The position numbers were made by a program, and so were the translations under genes. Positions 1-9,291 of a DNA stretch of 64,000 nt are shown here, one piece after another. Each line of letters opens with the position of its first letter. Positions within the stretch are counted from its first letter, which is position 1. The notes beneath the pieces were generated by a model. That model had not been told where the DNA came from. It did no database searches and saw only the letters and a list, made by a program, of their open reading frames with translations. The stretch comes from DATCBF01 sp964401995 (lineage in GTDB: Bacteria; Actinomycetota; Thermoleophilia; Solirubrobacterales; 70-9), in contig CAYOAP010000005.1 of assembly GCA_964401995.1 (NCBI GenBank), forward strand, positions 62,001 to 126,000. Direction: 5' to 3'.

Positions 1-1
1 C

Positions 2-1366
2 CGCTTCAGCGCTCTGCAGCTCAAACTCGCCCTGACCGAACTGCTGCCCGAGGTCGCCAAGGGAGGGCTGGGCAGCGCCCGCCCGCTGCAGGCCGACCTC
101 GCCCGCCGCGCCGCGAGCGCGCCGGAACTGCAGGAAGACGCCGACCGGGCCGCCCATCTGGCTCTCCAGTTCGCCCGGGCCAAGCGCGAGATCAAACGCC
201 TGCGCAAAGTCTCGGCCACGCTCTACGACAACCTCAGCACCCTGGCCAGCGGTGGCACCGAACTGCAGAACGGGGTCGACCGCCTCTCGCAGGCGTCGCA
301 GAATCTGGGCGGCGGCCTGAAGAACCTGGGCGGAGGATCCGAACAGCTGGCGGCGGGGGTCTCGCGGTTGGGCGGCGGCGCCGGGGAACTGCAGCGCAAA
401 CTCGCCGAAGGCTTCCACAGCTCGTTGCCGCTGCAGAGCGAACTGCGGAAGTCGAGCGTCAAACTCGGCGCCGAAAGCAGCGAACTGAACGGCAACGTCA
501 GCCAGCTGCGCGAGAACTCGCCGGGGATGTTCGACTCCGGCTACTTCGCGCTCTCGGTCCTCGACGGGGGCTCGCCCAGCAGCCGCGAAAACGTCGAGCA
601 GGTGATTGACATCGCGGCGGGGGGCAAGGCTGCCCGCCTGCTCGTGATCGGCGACAGCCAGCTCAACTCCTCCGGTGCCGCCGACCTCTACGCCACCCTC
701 CGACAGCGGGCCGGCGGCCTCGCCCGCAGCGCCCACGTTGACGTCGCGGTCGGGGGCGGCAGCGCCCAGCTGATCGACTACGGCCGTTTCGCCAGCGGCC
801 GGCTGCCGCTGCTGATCCTGATGGTGACCGTGACCACCTTCCTGATGCTGGTCGTCTTCCTCCGCTCCCTTCTCCTGCCCGCGATCGCGGTCTCGCTCAA
901 CCTCGTCACCGTCGCCGTCTCCTTTGGCGTCCTTTCGCTGATCGGCCACGTCCCCCAGGGCTGGCCGCTGGGTGGCAACCCGGTGCTCGACGTCGGCGCC
1001 GCGATGTCGATCTTCACCGTCGCCTTCAGCCTCTCGATCGATTACGCCGTTTTCCTCGTCACCCGGATGCGCGAGATCTACCGCGAGGACGGCGATCACG
1101 CCCGGGCGATCTACGTCGGCCTGGAAAAGACGGCCCGGGTGGTGACCGGCGCCGCGGTCGTGATGGGCGCGGTGTTCATGGCCTATGCCAGCGCGCCGCT
1201 GGCGATGATGAGCCAGATCGGCGCCGGCCTGGCGGTGGCCGTCCTGCTCGACGCGACCGTGATCAGGATCGTCCTGCTGCCGGCGCTAATGCTGCTCGTC
1301 GGCGACCGGGTCTGGTGGCTGCCGGCGCCGCTGGCCCGGATCCTGCCCGAGCTCGAGCCGCGCTAG
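2..1366 (+). CDS. MMPL/RND-family transporter, C-terminal part (5' truncated by window edge)
   Basis: The reading frame is open from the first bases of the window, so the start lies upstream. The visible N-terminal ~240 residues form a soluble, Gln/Leu/Gly-rich helical region with heptad-like repeats (SGGTELQNGV, LGGGLKNLGGGSEQL), as in the periplasmic loop of MMPL-type exporters. A membrane bundle follows: LLILMVTVTTFLMLVVFLRS, then a helix pair, the segment FSLSIDYAVFLVTRMREIY, and two further hydrophobic stretches ending at VWWLP. The SIDYAVFL pattern with a conserved Asp-Tyr in a membrane helix is typical of the MMPL proton-relay region. It probably exports lipids or hydrophobic compounds; the substrate cannot be inferred. 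Confidence 0.85.
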   Translation, partial: RFSALQLKLALTELLPEVAKGGLGSARPLQADLARRAASAPELQEDADRAAHLALQFARAKREIKRLRKVSATLYDNLSTLASGGTELQNGVDRLSQASQNLGGGLKNLGGGSEQLAAGVSRLGGGAGELQRKLAEGFHSSLPLQSELRKSSVKLGAESSELNGNVSQLRENSPGMFDSGYFALSVLDGGSPSSRENVEQVIDIAAGGKAARLLVIGDSQLNSSGAADLYATLRQRAGGLARSAHVDVAVGGGSAQLIDYGRFASGRLPLLILMVTVTTFLMLVVFLRSLLLPAIAVSLNLVTVAVSFGVLSLIGHVPQGWPLGGNPVLDVGAAMSIFTVAFSLSIDYAVFLVTRMREIYREDGDHARAIYVGLEKTARVVTGAAVVMGAVFMAYASAPLAMMSQIGAGLAVAVLLDATVIRIVLLPALMLLVGDRVWWLPAPLARILPELEPR

Positions 1367-1414
1367 CCGGTCGATTTTTGAGTTCGCTGCCTCGACTGTC
1401 TAACTTCTCGCCGC

Positions 1415-1900
1415 ATGGAACTCCGGGGGAGGCTCTTGTGCTTTGCGCTGGCGGCGATCGCGGCTCTCGTGTCCGCCGCGCCGGCTCTTGGCGCTGAACT
1501 GACCAAATCCGAATACGTCGATCGGGCCGAGGAAATCTGCAAAGCCGGCACGACCAAGGCGACGCCGATGCTCAGCGACGGCCTCGCCGAGTTCAAAAAA
1601 AACAAGGTCACCCTCGCTGGCCCCAAGTTCGTCAGGGGCGCCGGCTTCTATGACACCGCCCGGGCGCGGTTGCTGACGATCCCGAAGCCGCAAGCTGATG
1701 CCGATGTGCTCACCGCCTGGCTGGCCCGGCTCAAGATCCAGAACTTCTTCCTCAGGAAGACCGGCAAGGCGCTCAGCGAAGCCCACCGGGTGAAGGCCCA
1801 GGGGCTGCTCTCCCGCTTCGTCCACAGCGGCAACCGCGCCAACGACCTGGTGCTCGGCTTCGGCTTCAAATACTGCCTCTTCAACAACCACTTCAAATAG
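1415..1900 (+). CDS. Secreted hypothetical protein, 161 aa
   Basis: The ATG is followed by a clear signal peptide (basic start, hydrophobic CFALAAIAALVSAAPALGA, probable cleavage after ALGA). The mature N-terminus reads ELTKSEYVDRAEEICKAG, a pattern (S-x-x-x-Y/F-V-x-x-A-x-x-I-C) recurrent in small exported actinobacterial proteins of unknown function. Two Cys (EEICKAG and FKYCLF near the C-terminus) could form a disulfide. The next gene starts 2 nt after the stop, suggesting co-transcription. No enzymatic motif is visible. Confidence 0.8.
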   Translation: MELRGRLLCFALAAIAALVSAAPALGAELTKSEYVDRAEEICKAGTTKATPMLSDGLAEFKKNKVTLAGPKFVRGAGFYDTARARLLTIPKPQADADVLTAWLARLKIQNFFLRKTGKALSEAHRVKAQGLLSRFVHSGNRANDLVLGFGFKYCLFNNHFK

Positions 1901-1902
1901 GC

Positions 1903-2685
1903 GTGCGCGAGAGGTCGATCAGAGTGGCTGTCTGCGTCGCCGTGGCGTCGATGGCCTTAGGCGTCGCCGGCGCGAGTGGCGAGCGCGCCCAGTCGGGCAA
2001 CCTGATCGCCTCGCTCCAGGGTGAAATAACGCCGCACTTCCTGCCCCGCACCAGGGCGGTGCCGGTCGCGATCAGCCTCAGCAGCGACTTCTCGACGGCG
2101 GACGGGAGCCGCCTGCCGCAGCTGCGGCAGATCTCGATCGACGTCGGCAAACGGGGCCAGCTCGGCTACCAGGGCCTGCCGATCTGCCGCTCGGTCCGGA
2201 TCCGGGCGACGAATCTGGACGAGGCGCTGGAGGCTTGCGGCTCTGCCCTGGTCGGCCACGGGCACCTGAGCGGCCAGATCAGCATCCCCGGCCAGGCGCC
2301 GTTCGACTTCGATGGCCGGATCCTGACCTTCAACGGCAGGCTGGCCAACGGCCACGTCGCCGCCCTCGCCGATGTCCACAGCAAGGCCCCGCCGGTGTCG
2401 TTCGTGATGCCGTTCGTGATCGACAAGGCCGCCGCGGGGGACACGAAGCTGGTGGCGAAGCTGCCGCGGGCCGCGGGCGGCCTGGTCCACGTCACCCACT
2501 TCGACCTGACGCTGGAGCGGCGCTTCCGATACCGGGGCGAGGAGCGCAGCTACCTCGAAGCAAGCTGTGCAGTGCCGCGGGGCTTCACGGCGATCGTCTT
2601 TCCGCTGGCGCAGGCCACCTACAGCTTTGCCGGCGGCCACAGCGTGACCGCGACCGCGACCCGCGGTTGCAGCGTGAGGAAATGA
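1903..2685 (+). CDS. Secreted hypothetical protein, 260 aa
   Basis: GTG start two bases after the preceding stop; residues 1-27 look like a signal peptide (VAVCVAVASMALGVAGASG). The mature part is beta-rich, with motifs LPQLRQISIDVGKRGQL, GLPICRS, ALEACGSALVG and a C-terminal SCAVPRGFTAIVFPLAQAT. These occur together in a family of exported proteins that I recognise from Solirubrobacterales-type genomes but that has no known function. Paired Cys (ICRS/EACGS and a C-terminal pair) suggest disulfides outside the cell. Its stop overlaps the next start (ATGA), so it is translationally coupled to the NHL/PD40 protein downstream. Confidence 0.8.
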   Translation: MRERSIRVAVCVAVASMALGVAGASGERAQSGNLIASLQGEITPHFLPRTRAVPVAISLSSDFSTADGSRLPQLRQISIDVGKRGQLGYQGLPICRSVRIRATNLDEALEACGSALVGHGHLSGQISIPGQAPFDFDGRILTFNGRLANGHVAALADVHSKAPPVSFVMPFVIDKAAAGDTKLVAKLPRAAGGLVHVTHFDLTLERRFRYRGEERSYLEASCAVPRGFTAIVFPLAQATYSFAGGHSVTATATRGCSVRK

Positions 2686-5600
2686 TGAGGCGGCTCCTCT
2701 CGGTCTTGGCCCTGTTCGTGTCTGTCGCGTCGGCGCTGCCGGCGCTGGCGGCAGCGGAACCGCCGCTGGCCCATCTGCCGATCGCCAGCTTCGGGAGCTT
2801 CCAGAATCCCCAGAACATCGCCGTCGACCAGTCCAACGGAGACGTCTACGTGCTTGACGTAGGCGCCAAAACGATCAGCAGGTTCGACAGCAACCTCGCC
2901 GCGAAGAAATTCTCCGCGCTCAACACCAACGTCATCGACGGCGCTGCCACCACGCTCTGTACCGGTGTCGCGTCCCCTAACTGCGACCAGACGCCGTTCA
3001 ACGGGTTCTCCTTCTCCACTCCGGCCGCGGCGCAGGTCGCGATTGACAACTCTGGCAGCCCGCTGACCAACGGCGACATCTACGTCGCCGACTCGACCCA
3101 CCACGTCGTCGCGATCTTTGCCCCGACCGGCGCCTATCTCGGCCAGCTGACCAGCAGCGGCAGTGGCGGCGCCGTCTTTGGCGAAACCTGTGGGGTGGCG
3201 GTCGACCCGAGCGGCGCCGTCTATATCGGTGACGCGACCAAAGGCAAAGTCCACAAGTTCGTGCCGACGACGGGCCCGCCGACCAACGCCGATTTCAGCG
3301 CCGACTTCACCTCTCCGCAGCCCTGCGAGCTGGCGGCGGGAGCGGGGCCGACGGCGGGTTCTCTTTTCGTCAGCAAAAAGAACGGTGTGGTTACGAAACT
3401 CAACGGCGCCGGGGCGCTGCAGTACCAGCTCTCGAGCGCGGTCGGCCGGGGCGTGGCGGTTGACCCGTCCACTGGCCATGTCTTCTTGGCGACGGGCGCC
3501 GAAGTCGCCGAGTACGACGCATCGGGTGCGGTCGCCCCTGCGTCGATCGGCGCCTTCGGCCCCAGCCAGCTCACCACCGTTGGCGGTGTGGCGGCGGACG
3601 GGCCGCGCTCGCGGGTCTACGTCTCCGACAGCTCGACCGGCAAGGTCTACGTCTACGGGCCGCTGGCGCCCCCGGTGAAACCGGTGGTCACGCCCGGGCT
3701 GGCCACGCCGCTTCCCAGCCGCGCGCGCGTTTCCGGGTACGTCGACGGCGGCGGGGCCGCCGCCACCTACTACTTCGAGTACGGCCCGGCCGACTGCGCC
3801 GTCGGGGCTTGCGTGAGCGTGCCCGCCACGCAAGACGCGGCGGTCGCGAAAGGCATCGGCCCGGTCGCGGTCTCCCAGGTCCTCTCGGGTCTGCAGGCGT
3901 CCACGACCTACCACTACCGGCTGGTGGCGACGAACGCGGCCGGGACCACTTTCGGCCCCGACGGGACGCTGACGACTCCGAAAGCGGCGCCCGGCTCGGC
4001 CTGCGCGAACGAATCACTGCGGGTCGCACAGCAGGCGGGGTACCTGCCCGACTGCCGCGCCTACGAGCTGGTCAGCTCGTTTGCGCCGGCGGAACGCAAC
4101 GGCGCCGACGTCCTGGTCAACACCGAGAGGATCCGGGCGGCGACGGGTGGCGGCGCCTTCCAGTTCTCCTCCTTCGCCGGCGCCGGCGACATCGGTGGGC
4201 TTCCGTTCACAGCCGAATACATGTCCGTACGCAACCCTGTGAGCGGCTGGGCGGTCCACGGCATCACTCCACCCGAGCCGCCGACGCCGGCCGGGTCGGT
4301 GCTGAACGAACGGGAATCCCACTACGAGGGGGAATTTGCCCCGGACCTGTCAAAAGCCGTCTTCCGCTCGACGTCGGCGCTGAACGGAGAAGGGCCGAAC
4401 GTCCAGGAAATCACCAACCTCTACCTGCGCGAAGACCTGCTCTCTCCCGGCCCCGGCGCCTACCGGTTGCGGAGTGACGCATCCAGCCTGCAGAGTCCGC
4501 ATCCGGTTGGGCAGACCACCGGTCCAGACACCGAACTTCCGGATATCGCCGGCGTCTCGGCCGACCTCAGCCACGTCGTCTTCGAATCGACGCGCAACCT
4601 GACCGCGAGCGCGGCGACGCTGGCCCAGGGCCCGAGGCTGTACGAGTGGGCGGACGGGGAAGTGCGGCTGGTCGGCGTGCTCCCCCTGGCCGAGGGCGGC
4701 GGTCCCACGATCTCCAAAATTGGCCAGGGAGCGAAGAACTACTCGCCCCACGCGGTCTCGACCAACGGCTCGAGGGTGATGTTCATGGTCCCACTCAGTG
4801 GCAACACCGCGACCAATGGACGCCTCTACTTGCGCGACGACCGGGAAACAGCCACAACCTCCGACGACACCACGGTCAAAATCAACGCCTCCGAGAAGAC
4901 CAACGGCGGCGGTCCCGGCGGCGGCGACCCTCTGGGCGCTCAGCCCGCCACCTTCTGGAACGCGTCGGCCGACCTCTCGCAGGTCTTCTTCACCAGCACC
5001 GAGGCTCTGACCGAAGATGCTCCGACCGACGAGCCAGGCGTCTCCAAGCTCTATCGCTACGAACTGAGCGCACCGAGCGGCCACCACCTGACCCTGCTCT
5101 CGGTCGATCACAACCCCGCCGACGGGATCGCCGATGCCGCGGAAGGGGTGGCCGGGGTCTCGGACGACGGCTCCTACGTCTACTTCGTCGGCCCGAACCA
5201 GCTGGTCGCCGGCAGGCCGACCGGGAGCACGCCGCGGATCTTCGTCTGGCACGAAGGGGCCATCCACCAGGTCGCCGCGATCAACAGCGGCACCGAGCTG
5301 CAGCGAATCCTCGGCAGCACGGGCTGGAAGAACGGCGGAAAGTGGTCACGGGTTTCTCCCGACGGCAAGCACCTCCTGTTCGTCACCGAGGGGACGTCGG
5401 AACTGACTGGGTACGAACACGGGAGCACCTGTCCGACCGGCACCTCCACCCAGTGCAAAGAGGTCTACGTCTATTCCGCGGCGGACGCGGAAGGGGACGA
5501 ACGCCTGCAGTGCGCGTCGTGTAACCCCAACGGTCAGAAAGCGACCAGGGATGCCGATTTCAACATCCACGACGAAGGCAGCCTGATCCTCAGCTTCGCC

Positions 5601-6092
5601 GCCGGCGACGCCTACCTGAACCGTGCGCTCTCGCCAGACGGGAAGTTCGTCTTCTTCACGAGCGAAGAACGGCTCTCCCCCTACGACGAAAACGAAAGCG
5701 CGGACGTATACGAGTTCGACACCACGACCGGCTTGACGCAGATGCTCTCTGGCGGCCGGCCGGATGTCGCTGCCTTCTTCCTCGACGCGTCCAGCGACGG
5801 CGACGATGTCTTCTTCGCGACGCGCGGCCAGTTGCTGGGGCGCGACGGCGATCAGAACATGGATGTTTATGACGCCCGCGTCGGCGGCGGCTTCAGCGAG
5901 CCCCCCCCAGCGGCGCCTCCCTGCGACTCGGGAGATGAGTGCCGGCCCGCGACGAGCACGCCGCCTGCCGATCTCGACCCGGCCACCGCCGCCGCCTGGG
6001 CCACCGCCGACCGGCAGCCTCCTCGCGGGCACAGGGCGAAGAAGCACAGGCGCCACCGGCGGCACAGCAAGGCGGGCAAGCGGCATGGCTAA
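2682..6092 (+). CDS. Large secreted NHL/PD40 beta-propeller protein, 1136 aa
   Basis: I chose the ATG at 2682, which overlaps the previous stop as ATGA and is followed by a signal peptide (RRLLSVLALFVSVASALPAL). Residues ~30-330 carry NHL-like repeats (NGDVYVLDVGAKTISRFDS, GDIYVADSTHHVVAIF). A fibronectin-like module follows (YYFEYGPADC to YHYRLVATNAAGT). After a CANESLRVAQQAGYLPDC linker comes a long PD40/TolB-like propeller (SPDGKFVFFTSEERL, SPDGKHLLFVTEGTS). The tail is strongly basic (RAKKHRRHRRHSK), perhaps for binding anionic wall polymers. A CASCNPNG motif lies near residue 950. Likely an exported structural or binding protein; its ligand is unknown. Confidence 0.85.
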   Translation: MMRRLLSVLALFVSVASALPALAAAEPPLAHLPIASFGSFQNPQNIAVDQSNGDVYVLDVGAKTISRFDSNLAAKKFSALNTNVIDGAATTLCTGVASPNCDQTPFNGFSFSTPAAAQVAIDNSGSPLTNGDIYVADSTHHVVAIFAPTGAYLGQLTSSGSGGAVFGETCGVAVDPSGAVYIGDATKGKVHKFVPTTGPPTNADFSADFTSPQPCELAAGAGPTAGSLFVSKKNGVVTKLNGAGALQYQLSSAVGRGVAVDPSTGHVFLATGAEVAEYDASGAVAPASIGAFGPSQLTTVGGVAADGPRSRVYVSDSSTGKVYVYGPLAPPVKPVVTPGLATPLPSRARVSGYVDGGGAAATYYFEYGPADCAVGACVSVPATQDAAVAKGIGPVAVSQVLSGLQASTTYHYRLVATNAAGTTFGPDGTLTTPKAAPGSACANESLRVAQQAGYLPDCRAYELVSSFAPAERNGADVLVNTERIRAATGGGAFQFSSFAGAGDIGGLPFTAEYMSVRNPVSGWAVHGITPPEPPTPAGSVLNERESHYEGEFAPDLSKAVFRSTSALNGEGPNVQEITNLYLREDLLSPGPGAYRLRSDASSLQSPHPVGQTTGPDTELPDIAGVSADLSHVVFESTRNLTASAATLAQGPRLYEWADGEVRLVGVLPLAEGGGPTISKIGQGAKNYSPHAVSTNGSRVMFMVPLSGNTATNGRLYLRDDRETATTSDDTTVKINASEKTNGGGPGGGDPLGAQPATFWNASADLSQVFFTSTEALTEDAPTDEPGVSKLYRYELSAPSGHHLTLLSVDHNPADGIADAAEGVAGVSDDGSYVYFVGPNQLVAGRPTGSTPRIFVWHEGAIHQVAAINSGTELQRILGSTGWKNGGKWSRVSPDGKHLLFVTEGTSELTGYEHGSTCPTGTSTQCKEVYVYSAADAEGDERLQCASCNPNGQKATRDADFNIHDEGSLILSFAAGDAYLNRALSPDGKFVFFTSEERLSPYDENESADVYEFDTTTGLTQMLSGGRPDVAAFFLDASSDGDDVFFATRGQLLGRDGDQNMDVYDARVGGGFSEPPPAAPPCDSGDECRPATSTPPADLDPATAAAWATADRQPPRGHRAKKHRRHRRHSKAGKRHG

Positions 6093-8964
6093 GCGGCATG
6101 CAGTGCGCTGGGGGCTCACCCTGCTCGTCGGTTCGGTCTTGCTTGGCGCCGGCGCGACTCCGGCGCTGGGATGCGACGCGAGCAACCAGCACCAGTTCGG
6201 CCTCTCTCCGGGTTGCCTCGACCTCCGCATCGCGGACGCTCCTATCGTCGGCAATGCGGCGCCGGATTACTTCCAGGCGGGCGGGCATCCCTACGAAGTG
6301 ATCTCCTCGATCATCCTGAACGCGCCTGCGGCAAGCGACCCCGTTTTCGGCGAATACTGGCCGCAGGAAGCGGTCAAGGATCTCTTCGTGCAGCTGCCGC
6401 CGGGCCTTGTCGCCGACCCGCCGGCCGTGCCTCCCTGCAGCCTGGAACAGCTGGCCGGGGCCAACGGAAACTCCAACTGCCCGGCGGACTCCCAGGTCGG
6501 AATCCTGACCGTCTTTTCTCCTGGTGTCATAAGTGGGCTTTTCTCGGCGGAAATCCCCTTCTACCGGATGATCGCCCCGCCGGGTGTCCCAGCCCGCTTC
6601 GGCTTCAACCAGTCTGGGAGCCCGGTCACATTCGAGGGCAAGATCAGCCCCGGCGGCGACGGTCAGCTCTCGATCGACCTGACGCGGATGAACGAGACCA
6701 CGCCGATAGCCGGCATGAGGGTGGCCCTCTGGGGCGTCCCGGGCGATCCGGCCCACACCCCGAAGCGAGCCTGCCCGGGGCAGGTGCCGCCGACCGGGAA
6801 CCCCCTCGGCGGGGTCGGGCCGGCCTGTGCGGCGACGCTGCCGCCGCGGCCTTTCCTCAGGCTGCCAACCTCGTGCGGCGTGCCGGCGAACCTCTCGGTC
6901 AAGCTCGACTCGTGGCCCCATCCCGGCAGCTTCCAGGAAGGCTCGATCCTCACCCACGCTTCTCCCGGGCTGATCGGTGATCCCACGGCGGGCGGCGCCT
7001 ACCCGGCGCCGTACCCGGGCCTGGCGGCTGAACAGTGGGGATCGCCACGGGGTTTCACCGGTTGCGGGCAGACGCCTTTCAACCCCTCGCTGACGGTGGG
7101 ACCGACAAGCCAGATGGCCGGCGGACCGACCGGGCTCGACATCGAGATGAAACTCCCGCAGCAGGGCCTGGACGAAGCCGGAGCGGTCTCCGAATCCGAC
7201 CTCGAGGAAGCGGTGACGACGCTGCCGGCGGGGCTGTCGCTGAACCCCTCGGTCGCCAACGGCCTCACCGCCTGCACGCCGGCCCAGGCGGAGCTCGACG
7301 CGAGCGGCCTGACCGACTGCCCCGACTCGTCGAAGCTGGGGACGGTGGAAATCGTGAGCCCACTTCTGGGCGGCCCCCTGACCGGGTCGATCTTCGATGC
7401 CGAACGAGGCCCGGGCCAGGGCGCGGCGACGCTGCCCGCCTACATCGTCGCCGGCGAAGGCGGGATGGCGATCAAGCTCTTCGCCGACGTGGCGGTCGAC
7501 AAAGGCGGCCATCTGACCGCCCGTTTCGGCGAAAGCCCGCAGATCCCGATCGAACGCATCGGGCTCCACTTCTTCGGTGGCGAGCGAGCGCCCTTCGTCA
7601 ACCCCGGCACCTGCGGCAGCTATGTGGCGAGCGCTCGCTTCACCCCCTGGTCGGGGACGGGCGCGGTCGATGCGAGCGACGCCTTCGCGATCACCTCGGG
7701 CGCCCATGGCGGGCCCTGCGTGAGCGACTCGCGGAACCGGCCCTTCAAGCCGGGGTTCCGGGCCGGGTCCACCAGTCCCGTCGCCGGCGCCTCCAGCGCC
7801 CTCACCATCAAATTGACCCGCGAAGACGGCGAACAGGAACTGAGCGGGCTGGAAATGTCGTTCCCACCGGGCATATCGGCCTCGCTGGGCAGCGTCCCAA
7901 CCTGTCCCGATGCCGCGATCGCGGCGGCGGCAGGGCGCGAAGGCGCCGCGGAGGCGGCCGATCCAAGCTGTCCCTCGGGATCGCGGGTCGGCGCGGCGAT
8001 CGCCGCCGTCGGGGCCGGCAGCGAACCCTTCTACATGAAGTCGGGCAGGGTCTACCTGGCCGGCCCTTACGAAGGCGCCGGGTTCAGCCTCGTGGTCATC
8101 CTTCCCGGCACCGCCGGCCCGATCGACCTCGGCACGATCGCGATGAGGCTGCCGCTGAAAGTCGATCCGGGCAGCGGGCGCCTGGCGATGAAAACCCAGC
8201 TCCCGTCGGCCCAGAACGGCGTCCGCCTCAACCTGCGGCAGATGACGCTGAACATCGATCGGCCGGGCTTCATCACCAATCCCACCAACTGCCGCCCGAG
8301 CTCGGTCGACGCCCTGATCGAAGGCGACGGGGGAGCGACGGCAAGCGTCTCCTCGCCGTTCCAGGTGCTCGGCTGCGCCTCGCTGCGCTTCAACCCCTCG
8401 CTGCGGATGAAGGTGCTCGGGAAGGCCTCGGCCACCAGGCACATCGGCCACCCGGCGATCAGGACCGTGCTGAAGCTGCCGGCGGGAAGCGCCAACATCA
8501 AGCGGGCCTCGATCGTCTTCCCCGACTCCGAGCAGCTGGACCCCGCCCACATTCGCAGCGTCTGCAAAGAGAGCGAATTCGCCGCCCACGCCTGCCCGAA
8601 GGACTCGATCTACGGCTACGCCAAGATCGCCACCCCGCTCTTCGACACCCCTCTGGCGGGCCCGCTCTACATGCGCTCCTCGAGCCACAAGCTGCCCGAT
8701 CTGGTCGCGGCCCTGAGCGGCAAGCTCGACCTCAACCTCGAGGCCAAGATCGGCTTCGTCGACGGTCGCCTCAGCGTCGACCTCGGCTCCCTTCCCGACG
8801 TCCCGGTCTCGAAGCTGACCCTGACCACCCGCGGAGGGCGCAGGGGCCTCTTCGTCAACAACCGTAACCTCTGCGCGGCTTCCTCGGTGTCGACCGCATC
8901 ACTGACTGCCCAGAACGGCAAGCTCAGCAAGCGCCAGGCGAAGCTCGAAGTGCCCTGCGGCTAG
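6085..8964 (+). CDS. Secreted Cys-rich repeat protein, 959 aa
   Basis: The ATG at 6085 overlaps the previous gene by 8 nt and begins a signal peptide (WGLTLLVGSVLLGAGATPALG, then a Cys). The body repeats a module at least four times: a hydrophobic beta stretch with LPxGL/FPPGI, then C-x2-3-A/E-Q/L, then D/N-CP-x2-S-x-x-G. Copies include VQLPPGLV with NCPADSQVG, TTLPAGLS with DCPDSSKLG, MSFPPGIS with SCPSGSRVG, and LKLPAGSA with ACPKDSIYG. Each copy has a Cys pair fit for one disulfide. The fold and ligand are unknown. It forms an overlapping unit with the three genes before it (1903-6092 region). Confidence 0.85.
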   Translation: MAKRHAVRWGLTLLVGSVLLGAGATPALGCDASNQHQFGLSPGCLDLRIADAPIVGNAAPDYFQAGGHPYEVISSIILNAPAASDPVFGEYWPQEAVKDLFVQLPPGLVADPPAVPPCSLEQLAGANGNSNCPADSQVGILTVFSPGVISGLFSAEIPFYRMIAPPGVPARFGFNQSGSPVTFEGKISPGGDGQLSIDLTRMNETTPIAGMRVALWGVPGDPAHTPKRACPGQVPPTGNPLGGVGPACAATLPPRPFLRLPTSCGVPANLSVKLDSWPHPGSFQEGSILTHASPGLIGDPTAGGAYPAPYPGLAAEQWGSPRGFTGCGQTPFNPSLTVGPTSQMAGGPTGLDIEMKLPQQGLDEAGAVSESDLEEAVTTLPAGLSLNPSVANGLTACTPAQAELDASGLTDCPDSSKLGTVEIVSPLLGGPLTGSIFDAERGPGQGAATLPAYIVAGEGGMAIKLFADVAVDKGGHLTARFGESPQIPIERIGLHFFGGERAPFVNPGTCGSYVASARFTPWSGTGAVDASDAFAITSGAHGGPCVSDSRNRPFKPGFRAGSTSPVAGASSALTIKLTREDGEQELSGLEMSFPPGISASLGSVPTCPDAAIAAAAGREGAAEAADPSCPSGSRVGAAIAAVGAGSEPFYMKSGRVYLAGPYEGAGFSLVVILPGTAGPIDLGTIAMRLPLKVDPGSGRLAMKTQLPSAQNGVRLNLRQMTLNIDRPGFITNPTNCRPSSVDALIEGDGGATASVSSPFQVLGCASLRFNPSLRMKVLGKASATRHIGHPAIRTVLKLPAGSANIKRASIVFPDSEQLDPAHIRSVCKESEFAAHACPKDSIYGYAKIATPLFDTPLAGPLYMRSSSHKLPDLVAALSGKLDLNLEAKIGFVDGRLSVDLGSLPDVPVSKLTLTTRGGRRGLFVNNRNLCAASSVSTASLTAQNGKLSKRQAKLEVPCG

Positions 8965-8971
8965 CAGCTGA

Positions 8972-8992
8972 TTTGTCACTGGAAGTGACAAA
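8972..8992. promoter_or_regulatory. Perfect 9-bp inverted repeat between secreted-protein operon and DUF2277 gene
   Basis: The arms TTTGTCACT and AGTGACAAA are separated by GGA, starting 7 nt after the upstream stop and ending 29 nt before the DUF2277 ATG. It could be the stem of a terminator, although no T-run follows, or a dyad operator in the DUF2277 promoter. The sequence does not decide between these. Confidence 0.55.
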
Positions 8993-9021
8993 GCGCTGAG
9001 GGCGCCATTTAAGATCGGGGC

Positions 9022-9291
9022 ATGTGTAGAAACATCAAAACTCTCCACAACTTCGATCCCCCCGCGAATGAGGACGAGGTGCGGTCCGCGGCGCTGCAGT
9101 ATGTGCGCAAGATCAGCGGCTCGACCAAGCCCTCGCAGGCGAATGCCGAGGCATTCGAGGAAGCGGTCGAGGCTGTCGCCGAGGTGTCCCGGCGCCTGCT
9201 TGACAGGCTCGTCACCTCGGCGCCGGCTAAAAACCGCGACGTTGAGGCGGCGAAAGCCCGCGCTCGTTCTGCCCAGCGCTTCGCCGCTTAG
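9022..9291 (+). CDS. DUF2277 family protein, 89 aa
   Basis: It begins MCRNIKTLHNFDPPA and continues with YVRKISGSTKPSQAN, the N-terminal signature of the DUF2277 family; the length (~90 aa) is normal. The family is cytoplasmic, mostly helical and uncharacterised. Alternating charged helices (EAFEEAVEAVAEVSRRLLDRL) fill the C-terminal half. Its 3' end overlaps the convergent aldo/keto reductase gene by 4 nt. The upstream palindrome at 8972-8992 may regulate it. Confidence 0.85.
   Translation: MCRNIKTLHNFDPPANEDEVRSAALQYVRKISGSTKPSQANAEAFEEAVEAVAEVSRRLLDRLVTSAPAKNRDVEAAKARARSAQRFAA

Noticed and set aside
5893..8688. A 931-codon open frame on the minus strand.
   Set aside because: It is antisense to two clear secreted-protein genes, has Arg/Gly/Ala-biased composition and no domains; long antisense frames are common at this GC content.
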